Origin: Flavivirga aquimarina
GTDB lineage: Bacteria; Bacteroidota; Bacteroidia; Flavobacteriales; Flavobacteriaceae
Assembly: GCF_030540835.1 (NCBI RefSeq)
Contig: NZ_JAUOEK010000045.1
Coordinates: 1 to 64,000, forward strand
DNA length: 64,000 nt
Direction: 5' to 3'
Shown: piece after piece, positions 36,003-42,815 of the stretch
How positions within the stretch are numbered: position 1 is the stretch's first letter
Layout of the letters: each line of letters begins with the position of its first letter
Position numbers and translations under genes: made by a program
The notes under the pieces: model-generated
Database searches by the model: none
Told to the model about the DNA's origin: nothing
The model's input: only the letters and a program-made list of their open reading frames with translations

Positions 36003-36383
36003 TCATTCTCTAAGGGCTGTTACCTGAATTTCAATTTTCATGTTTTCATCTGCCAAGCCTCCTGAAAACATAGTCGCCGCTGGTTTAATTTTTCCAAAAT
36101 ATTTTTTTAAAACCGGCCAACATTGTTCAAACTTTTTAGCGTCAGGTAAAATATAAGTAACTCTAACAACATCTGACAAACTAGCATCTGCCTCTTCCAG
36201 AGTTTTTTTTATGTTCTTTAAACACTGTTCGGTCTGCTCGACTATATCATCACTAATGGTCATGGTTTCATAATCATAACCTGTTGTTCCTGATACAAAT
36301 ATCCAATTACCTTGTACTACTGCTCTGGAATAGCCTATTTTTTCTTCAAATGTTGAACCTGAGCTTATTAGTTTTCTTTTCAT
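36003..36383 (-). CDS. RidA-family protein
   Basis: A 126-aa Rid/YjgF-family protein, close to the usual length. It has the expected GYSRAVVQGNWIFVSGTTGYD, TEQCLKNIKKTLEEADASLSDVVRVTYILPDAKKFEQ and KPAATMFSGGLADENMKIEIQVTA. RidA proteins hydrolyse reactive enamine/imine intermediates. In this subgroup the usual catalytic Arg (VEIEA motif preceded by R) is replaced (TMFSGGL), so activity is uncertain. It sits between the two halves of the NarXL-like system and may be an independent insertion. Confidence 0.85.
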   Translation of the reverse strand: MKRKLISSGSTFEEKIGYSRAVVQGNWIFVSGTTGYDYETMTISDDIVEQTEQCLKNIKKTLEEADASLSDVVRVTYILPDAKKFEQCWPVLKKYFGKIKPAATMFSGGLADENMKIEIQVTALRE

Positions 36384-36461
36384 TGTTAGAGAGCTTTTGT
36401 TTGTTAAATGTGTTTTTATGCATCAATATGCCCACCAAAGATATTAATTTTACATTCCAAA

Positions 36462-36569
36462 GTCATTTCGATCCCGATAACTTCGGGAGAGAAATCACAT
36501 AACACAATTATAAGGATCTATATTACTTTTACAATGTGATATCTCAATCGTACCTCATTTCGATATGAC
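36462..36569. repeat. GTCATTTCGA palindromes left of GIY-YIG gene
   Basis: GTCATTTCGA (36462-36471), a CCCGA/TCGGG hairpin (36473-36487) and GAGAAATCACAT (36489-36500) form one unit. An inverted unit follows: ATGTGATATCTC (36534-36545) to CATTTCGATATGAC (36556-36569). Related copies lie to the right of the GIY-YIG gene at 36970-37039. Confidence 0.75.
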
Positions 36570-36655
36570 TATTCCCATATCATTTAAAATTAGGTTAGCT
36601 ATTATCAAAAAGTAAGATAAATCTTATAATTACAAATATTCACTATATTTATTAA

Positions 36656-36955
36656 ATGCAACATAAATTCTTTGTCTATATAACAGCAAATAAATATAGA
36701 ACCACTTTATATATTGGTTTTACTAATAATATTCAAAACAGATTATCTCAGCATTACTTTGATAGTCAAAATGCCAAAAAGTCGTTTGCAGGTAAATATG
36801 GCTGTGTTTATCTGGTTTACTATGAAACCTTTGATTATCCTAAACCTGGTATTTCCAGAGAAAAAGAATTGAAAAAATGGAGGCGAGAAAAGAAGAATAA
36901 GTTAATATCTGATTTTAACCCCAAATGGGAGACTTTAAATAATCAAGTATTCTAG
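36656..36955 (+). CDS. Small GIY-YIG nuclease-domain protein
   Basis: A 99-aa single GIY-YIG domain (UvrC/YhbQ-like). The variant signature runs FVYITANKYRTTLYIGFTNNIQNRLSQH (YIT...YIG in place of GIY..YIG), followed by VYYETFDYPKPGISREKELKKWRREKK with the catalytic Arg and Glu. It is bordered on both sides by GTCATTTCGA-type palindromes and lies opposite in strand to the surrounding nitrate genes. I infer an independent repeat-associated unit; the biological role of these short proteins is not known. Confidence 0.8.
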   Translation: MQHKFFVYITANKYRTTLYIGFTNNIQNRLSQHYFDSQNAKKSFAGKYGCVYLVYYETFDYPKPGISREKELKKWRREKKNKLISDFNPKWETLNNQVF

Positions 36956-36969
36956 TAATTTAGAATATT

Positions 36970-37039
36970 ATGTGATGTCTCTCTATGTTCGACATGACAA
37001 CGAAATATAAATTTAGCACTCAAGTCATTTCGACATGAC
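36970..37039. repeat. GTCATTTCGA palindromes right of GIY-YIG gene
   Basis: ATGTGATGTCTC (36970-36981), GTTCGACATGAC (36987-36998) and GTCATTTCGACATGAC (37024-37039) occur within 15 bp after the GIY-YIG stop codon and 3 bp before the kinase stop. ATGTGATnTCTC is in the same orientation as the copy at 36534, so the gene is flanked by direct as well as inverted copies. Confidence 0.75.
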
Positions 37040-37042
37040 TAT

Positions 37043-38848
37043 CTAAACCAAAGGAATATTCAATGTTACTCGTGTTCCTTTATCTTTTTCAGAATTAAGA
37101 AAAAGTCTGCCATCTATATATTTAATTCTCTCTTTCATAAAAGTCATCCCCATACCTCCTTCTCCATTTTTTACATTTTTAATCTTAGCGGGATCGAAGC
37201 CTTTACCATCATCATCAACAACAATACTAAGTATATCTTTACTATGCGACAGGGACACCAAAATATGACTGGAATCTGCATATTTTATGGCATTGTTAAT
37301 CGCTTCCTGTACAATTCTGTATATATTTATTTCTGCCAGCGAATCCAACCTATCTGTAAAATCTGTTTTATTATAAAACACAATATCTTTTCCTGTAAGT
37401 TTAGACAGCTCTTGTGTAAGCTTTGTGATTGCTGGTACTATGCCGTAATCTGCTAATTCTGGAGGTGTTAAATTAAAAGTCGCTGTTCTTACACCTTTTA
37501 TAATATTGGAAGTCAACTCCTTTAAATGCTCTATTTTTATAGCGGTTTTATCTATATCTTTAATATCTATACTTTCAAGATTATACTTTAAACCTGTGAG
37601 CATTTGTCCTATACCATCATGTACATCTTTAGCTATTCGGTTTTGTTCCTTTTCCTGATTTTCGATAATCTTACTGGAAATGGTTTTTTGTTGATTCATT
37701 TTCTCTTCAAAACTGGCTTGCGTTAACCGCTCTATTTCTATCTGTCCAGCTTTTTTTGATGTGATATCTGATGCTATAATTAACAATTCCGATTTATCGT
37801 CGGTCAGAGTAAAAGGGATAATCGACATTTCCAACCATACCCCTATCTGGTCTTTTGTTGTTGCCTTTACTTCACCTTGCCAACCTGTTTTTTTATGATT
37901 GGAAACAATGTCATCTATAACAGTTTGTTCGTTTTCATGAATGGATATCACTTTTGAGAAAAGTGCATTTGTAGTAAACTTGCTAAACTTAAACAAACGA
38001 GAAAACTTCTTCCCCATATGTGTAATAACCCCATTAGGTGTAATACGGGCAAAAAACAACGTTTCATCTATGGCATGGCTTAAGGCTCTAAGTTCTTTAA
38101 TCGATTTTTCTTTCGCATCACTTAAAACATCGGCATCAAAAGCCATTTTTTTTGCTTTCTTCTCTGCCTCTAATAACTCGGTGAGACTATTTTTTACTGT
38201 TTTAGCTGTTGGCCAAAATATAAAGAGGAATTCTCCTAATAAAAGCAATAAAGTTATGGTCATTAAAACCATTTCTAAATTACGTAACCAATCTACTTTT
38301 TCTTCTGCCTCTAAATCAAATTGGTTTACAATTTGATCCATTTGTTGCAAAAAAGCACCTTCGTTTTCTTGAATAGTCTTTAGTTCTTCTGTAAATGTTG
38401 AATTCGAAGTACTTTCAATCTTTTTTATAACGGAAGAAGACGCTGTACTTATAGCGTTGAAAGGCAAATTAATGTCTTTAAACTTATTTAAAATAACATC
38501 GCTATTATTCCCCGGTAATCTGAGGCTATCGCTGCCTTCTTGCAACGCATAGTGAGACAACTCCCAAAGTTGAAGTGTTTTTTTAAATTTATTTTTTAAC
38601 TCAATTTGCTTTTGGTGATTATTTTCTATGGAAATTGAAAAAATTTCCTTTGTCAATTTCTGACTTAACATACGCTGTCTACCAGCAATATTAATCACTC
38701 TGGAATCACTTTCCTGATCGTTAAGATGTTTACGAATAAGTATTTGGCTTACTATAACTGATAATGCGATGGTACTAAGTGCAATGATATATAAACGACG
38801 TAATCGTTCAAAAGTACTTTGATCTAATGAAGTCCGATTTCTTACCAT
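37043..38848 (-). CDS. NarX-like nitrate-sensing histidine kinase
   Basis: A 601-aa membrane kinase. TM1 about 18-36 and TM2 about 190-212 enclose a periplasmic PilJ/NarX-type four-helix sensor. Its first helix carries NIAGRQRMLSQKL (from Asn53), the P-box-like nitrate/nitrite contact region of NarX/NarQ. A PAS domain (about 255-370) follows. HisKA_3 has the phospho-accepting His in NRIAKDVHDGIGQML, and a HATPase closes with VDDDGKGFDP and GGMGMTFMKERIKYI. The NarL-like regulator at 35283-35942 is the likely partner. It is downstream of nirD and the DUF4202 gene in one tight minus-strand group (12-15 bp gaps). Confidence 0.9.
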   Translation of the reverse strand: MVRNRTSLDQSTFERLRRLYIIALSTIALSVIVSQILIRKHLNDQESDSRVINIAGRQRMLSQKLTKEIFSISIENNHQKQIELKNKFKKTLQLWELSHYALQEGSDSLRLPGNNSDVILNKFKDINLPFNAISTASSSVIKKIESTSNSTFTEELKTIQENEGAFLQQMDQIVNQFDLEAEEKVDWLRNLEMVLMTITLLLLLGEFLFIFWPTAKTVKNSLTELLEAEKKAKKMAFDADVLSDAKEKSIKELRALSHAIDETLFFARITPNGVITHMGKKFSRLFKFSKFTTNALFSKVISIHENEQTVIDDIVSNHKKTGWQGEVKATTKDQIGVWLEMSIIPFTLTDDKSELLIIASDITSKKAGQIEIERLTQASFEEKMNQQKTISSKIIENQEKEQNRIAKDVHDGIGQMLTGLKYNLESIDIKDIDKTAIKIEHLKELTSNIIKGVRTATFNLTPPELADYGIVPAITKLTQELSKLTGKDIVFYNKTDFTDRLDSLAEINIYRIVQEAINNAIKYADSSHILVSLSHSKDILSIVVDDDGKGFDPAKIKNVKNGEGGMGMTFMKERIKYIDGRLFLNSEKDKGTRVTLNIPLV

Positions 38849-38860
38849 TGCTACTAACTG

Positions 38861-39448
38861 CTAGCCTTCCAAAGCCTGCTTTATTAAAGAAAGATTTTTA
38901 TCAGAAAAATTTAATTGTAGTGCCGCTTCATGTCCTTTTGCTGACATTTTTTTCCACGTTTTTTGTAAAATATCAATAACCTTCTCATCGGGGTGCTTGG
39001 CAGCGAACTCTTCAAAATAATAATCTAGAAAAACCAGACATACTGTATCTTCCAACATCTGGGATTCTTCATTTTTCTTAATAAATTTTTTATTAATTAA
39101 TAAGGTAACTCTATCAATATACTCTGCATCGTACCCTACTTGTTTTAAAATATCTGCTGTTAATTCGGCATGCATCTTTTTTAAGGTTTCTCGCCATTTT
39201 AAGTATCCTACCCGATCCATTGGGTACTCGTCTCTGGCAATTTTCCATCTACAAATATGCTGTGCTCTGGCTGCTATTTGTAATGCCCTCGATGCATTAG
39301 GTTCAAATTGTAATAGCTTACGTGTCATACGTTGCGAATACAATAGTTCTTTTGGGTAGTCTATCCCAAAAACCTGATAAGTATTTATATCTTCTGTGTT
39401 TGCTTTATCTATTAATGCTATAGCTGTTTCAAATCGAGTTGGTTTCAT
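38861..39448 (-). CDS. DUF4202 family protein
   Basis: A 195-aa soluble helical protein matching DUF4202 (TRFETAIALIDKANTEDIN, ALQIAARAQHICRWKIARDEYPMDRVGYLKWRETLKKMHAE, EDTVCLVFLDYYFEEFAAKH). The spaced His/Asp residues (AQH, EYPMDRVGYLKWR, MHAE, EDTVCLVF) resemble an HD-type metal site. This suggests a hydrolase, but that is inference. It sits between nirD and the NarX-like kinase with short gaps, so it is co-expressed with nitrite reduction or nitrate sensing. Confidence 0.75.
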   Translation of the reverse strand: MKPTRFETAIALIDKANTEDINTYQVFGIDYPKELLYSQRMTRKLLQFEPNASRALQIAARAQHICRWKIARDEYPMDRVGYLKWRETLKKMHAELTADILKQVGYDAEYIDRVTLLINKKFIKKNEESQMLEDTVCLVFLDYYFEEFAAKHPDEKVIDILQKTWKKMSAKGHEAALQLNFSDKNLSLIKQALEG

Positions 39449-39462
39449 AAAATGTGTACATA

Positions 39463-39840
39463 TTAATCTGAAAAGCCAATATACACATTTCCATCTTCAA
39501 TTTTAACGGGATAGGTTGCTATTTTTAAGTCTTCTCCAGCTAGATTGGAACCATCTTCTAAAGAGAAATTCTTTTTATGCATAGGACAGGCCACTTTTGG
39601 GATATCATCTTTATCTCCAATCATACCTAAAGATAGTACCATTTCCATTTTATGTGGACACAAATTTTGCGTAGCATACCACTTACCTGCTCTTGCAAAA
39701 TTATAAACTGCTATTTGCTTGGTTTTATACTTAATGCATGCTCCACTATTCTCAGGAAAATCAGAAGTTTCACCCACTCTAAACCATTCTTTTACAGCAT
39801 CTTCTGTAACCGTTTTATATTGACTAAGTATATCTTGCAT
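39463..39840 (-). CDS. nirD: Nitrite reductase small subunit NirD (Rieske)
   Basis: A 125-aa Rieske-type protein of the NirD family. It keeps a full set of cluster ligands, CPH in QNLCPHKMEM and CPMH in VACPMHKKNFSLEDG. E. coli NirD lacks an intact Rieske site. It is the small subunit of cytoplasmic NAD(P)H nitrite reductase. NirB lies upstream on the same strand across a 304-bp repeat-filled gap, so the pair may have been split by repeat insertion or be transcribed through it. Confidence 0.88.
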   Translation of the reverse strand: MQDILSQYKTVTEDAVKEWFRVGETSDFPENSGACIKYKTKQIAVYNFARAGKWYATQNLCPHKMEMVLSLGMIGDKDDIPKVACPMHKKNFSLEDGSNLAGEDLKIATYPVKIEDGNVYIGFSD

Positions 39841-39890
39841 ATTTTAAAATTTAAATCAATTTATTTTTTATTTGGGCGTTACCTTTTACT

Positions 39891-40140
39891 CATACCTGCC
39901 AGGTTAAAATAAAACCTTGCAGGATCGCAAAAGGTCGGGCTTTTCGTTTCAATCTTTTTTGTGTTTAACCCTTCGACTGCGCTCAGGGCGACACAAAAAA
40001 GGATTTCCACTGCAATCCCTAACGCGGGCTAACTTGCTATTGTTAGTGTTCAATTTCCAGTATTCAGTGTTCAGGTAGCAGTTATCAGCTTATTCAGAAA
40101 TAACACTTCAAACTTCATACTTCTAACTCCCAACTTCTAA
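39891..40140. repeat. Composite of dispersed repeats between nirB and nirD
   Basis: The 304-bp gap holds three layers. First is a hairpin CCTGCCAGGTT/AACCTTGCAGG (39895-39923, one mismatch). Second is CCTTCGACTGCGCTCAGGGCGACA (39969-39993) with the following AAAAAGGATTTCCACTGCAATCCC. Third is a run of TTCAGTGTTCA/CTTCTAACT-type degenerate repeats (40045-40140) ending at the nirB stop codon. No gene is present. Confidence 0.75.
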
Positions 40141-40144
40141 CTAT

Positions 40145-42658
40145 TTAACTCCAAGCTTTTGGCATTTTTTGGCCACGCATTGGCACGAACACCAAGTTAT
40201 CATCTGTATCATCAGAATTAACAAAATGCTTAAAACGTTTTTTAATCTCTGGGTTTTCAATAGCTTGTTTCCACTCGCATTCATATTTATTTACCAAACC
40301 TTGCATTTCTTTTTCCAAATCTTCAACAATTCCCAAGGAATCTTCAATCACAACCTGTTTTAGGTAATCTATTCCTCCTTCAAGTTTATCTAACCAAGGT
40401 GCTGTTCTTACCAAAGGCCCGGCTGTACGTATGTAATACATTAAAAACCTGTCTAAGTATTTTATTGCTGTTTCATCATCTAATTGCTCGGCAAGTAATA
40501 TAGCGTGTTTTGGTGTTGCTCCTCCATTACCACATACATATAGATTCCACCCGCCTTCAACAGCTATTAATCCAAAATCTTTTCCTCTAGCCTCTGCACA
40601 TTCTCTAATGCATCCGGAAACACCTCCTTTTAGTTTATGAGGTGAACGTAAACCTCTATATCTATTTTCAATTTCAATAGCAAAGGTTACACTTTCGTGC
40701 ATACCGTAACGACACCATGTAGAACCTACACAACTTTTAACTGTTCTAAGTGATTTACCGTAAGCATGTCCACTTTCAAAACCAGCATCTATAAGTTCTT
40801 TCCATATTAATGGTAATTCATGGATTTGAGCTCCGAATAAATCAATACGTTGTCCACCTGTAATTTTAGTATATAAATCGTACTTTTTAGCAACCTCACC
40901 TATAACGATCAATTGATCTGGTGTAATTTCTCCACCTGCAACTCTTGGCACTACAGAATAGGTTCCGTTACGTTGAATATTTGCTAAAAATCTATCGTTT
41001 GTATCTTGTATCGTAGGTTGACGATTTGCTGTTTCCATGGTAATAGTAGCGAAAATGGAAGCCACTAAAGGTTTACAAATTTCGCAACCATGTCCTTCTC
41101 CAAATAAATTAAGGGTTTCATCATAATCGGCTACTTTATTAATCTTTATCAAATCATAAAGTTCCTGTCTATTAAAGTTAAAATGCTCGCAAATGGTTTC
41201 TTTAACTTCTTTCCCTAAAGATTTAAGGGTTTCGTTAACCAAATCTACCACCATCGGTTTACAACCACCACAGCCTGATGTTGCTTTGGTTTTTGCAACG
41301 ACATCGCCTAAATTATTACAATCGCCTTCGGTAATTGAACAGCAAATATCACCTTTGGTAACACTCTCACAAGAGCAAACTTGTGCTGTATCTGGCAAAT
41401 CTAAAACACTTCCAAAAGATGCACCGCCTTCACTTACTGGTAAAATTAATTGTGATGGATCCTCTGGAATTGACATGCCATTTAAAAACATTTGATGCAA
41501 CATATTATAGTCTGAAGCATCTCCTACTAAAATACCACCCAGTAATTCTTTACCATCGTGACTAACATTAATTCTTTTGTATAAGTGTTGCGTTTTATTT
41601 TCAAATATTATGGAATGCCCTTTTGATGCCGGCATAAATGGTTCTCCAAAACTGGCCACATCTACTCCTATTAATTTTAATTTGGTAGACATATCTATCT
41701 CTCCTGGCATTACTGTTTCTGTTTCCCCTATAATTTGGTCAACAGCTACAGCAGCCATATCGTAACCGGGAGCTACCAATCCGTAAATCATCTGATTGTA
41801 AAGTGCAATCTCACCGATTGCAAAAATATGCTCATCAGATGTTTTCATTTTATTATCGACCACTATACCGCCACGTACACCAACTTCCAGTCCACAATTT
41901 TTTCCTAATTCATCTCTGGGTCTAATACCTGCAGAGACAATAAGCATATCGACATCCAGTATATCGTCTTCTCCAAACTCCATACCTTCTATAGCTCCAT
42001 TACCTAAAATTTGGTTTGTTGCTTTGCTTAAATGAATATTTAAACCAATAGTTTCAAGTTTTAATTTTAATACTTGACTACTTCTGGAATCCAATTGTCT
42101 CGGCATTAATTTCGAGGCAAACTCTACTATATGTGGTTCTAACCCCATATCAAGAACTGCTTTTCCTGCTTCTAAGCCTAACAATCCGCCACCTAGAACT
42201 GCAGCTCTGGCATTAGGTTTTTTGGCTTTAAGTTTTGCTGCATAAGCAAGCATGCCTTCTAAATCTTCAATCGTTCTGTATACAAATACACCTTCTTTTT
42301 CAACACCTTTAATTGGTGGAACAAAAGGTGCCGAACCTGTAGCTAAAACTAAATAATCGTATGAAAACTCTCTGTCTTTAGCTGTGGTAATCGTTTTAGA
42401 AGTTCTGTTAATATCTGCAACACGTTCGCTAACAACCAAATCTATACCGTGTTCTGCATACCATTCTGCCGGAGCCATTTCTAAAGCCTTTGCATCCTGA
42501 TTTTCAAAGAATTCACTTAAGTGAACTCTATCATAAGCTGGTCTTGGTTCTTCTCCAAAAACTGTAATTTTAAAATCTTTAAATTCAGGTTTATCCACAA
42601 ATTTTTCACAAAATTTGTAACCAACCATGCCGTTTCCAACTACAATAATATGTTGCAT
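40145..42658 (-). CDS. nirB: Nitrite reductase large subunit NirB
   Basis: An 837-aa NAD(P)H nitrite reductase. Its N-terminal FAD/NAD domain (IIVVGNGMVGYKFCE, AVLGGGLLGLEAGKA, HIFAIGEIALYNQ) is followed by BFD-like 2Fe-2S motifs (VCSCESVTKGDICCSI, ATSGCGGCKPMV). The C-terminal siroheme domain carries the 4Fe-4S ligands CVGSTWC and GCIRECAE. It reduces nitrite to ammonium with six electrons. Length is normal. First gene of the nirB, nirD, DUF4202, NarX-like run. TAAGTA/TACGTA motifs lie just upstream. Confidence 0.96.
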   Translation of the reverse strand: MQHIIVVGNGMVGYKFCEKFVDKPEFKDFKITVFGEEPRPAYDRVHLSEFFENQDAKALEMAPAEWYAEHGIDLVVSERVADINRTSKTITTAKDREFSYDYLVLATGSAPFVPPIKGVEKEGVFVYRTIEDLEGMLAYAAKLKAKKPNARAAVLGGGLLGLEAGKAVLDMGLEPHIVEFASKLMPRQLDSRSSQVLKLKLETIGLNIHLSKATNQILGNGAIEGMEFGEDDILDVDMLIVSAGIRPRDELGKNCGLEVGVRGGIVVDNKMKTSDEHIFAIGEIALYNQMIYGLVAPGYDMAAVAVDQIIGETETVMPGEIDMSTKLKLIGVDVASFGEPFMPASKGHSIIFENKTQHLYKRINVSHDGKELLGGILVGDASDYNMLHQMFLNGMSIPEDPSQLILPVSEGGASFGSVLDLPDTAQVCSCESVTKGDICCSITEGDCNNLGDVVAKTKATSGCGGCKPMVVDLVNETLKSLGKEVKETICEHFNFNRQELYDLIKINKVADYDETLNLFGEGHGCEICKPLVASIFATITMETANRQPTIQDTNDRFLANIQRNGTYSVVPRVAGGEITPDQLIVIGEVAKKYDLYTKITGGQRIDLFGAQIHELPLIWKELIDAGFESGHAYGKSLRTVKSCVGSTWCRYGMHESVTFAIEIENRYRGLRSPHKLKGGVSGCIRECAEARGKDFGLIAVEGGWNLYVCGNGGATPKHAILLAEQLDDETAIKYLDRFLMYYIRTAGPLVRTAPWLDKLEGGIDYLKQVVIEDSLGIVEDLEKEMQGLVNKYECEWKQAIENPEIKKRFKHFVNSDDTDDNLVFVPMRGQKMPKAWS

Positions 42659-42683
42659 AAATTACGTATTTAAAAACAAAACT

Positions 42684-42710
42684 AAGTATTTATACGTATT
42701 TTAATAAGTA
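42684..42710 (-). promoter_or_regulatory. TAAGTA-TACGTA-TAAGTA motifs upstream of nirB
   Basis: AAGTA (42684-42688), the palindrome ATACGTAT (42692-42699) and AATAAGTA (42703-42710) lie 26-52 bp before the nirB start. They match the vocabulary of the palindromes upstream of narK and the NarL-type regulator. Confidence 0.45.
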
Positions 42711-42815
42711 TTTTACTAAGAATTTTAAGTAAAAAGCCTATTATTAGCAATTTCTCAAATTGGCATATCAATTATTGCTTATTAAGAAAATTAAGGTGGT
42801 TGTTTTAGTAAAATC

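Noticed and set aside
36003-36383. RidA as a part of the nitrate regulation system
   Set aside because: Only position supports it; the family is widespread and this gene is bordered by the GIY-YIG repeat unit, so linkage may be accidental.
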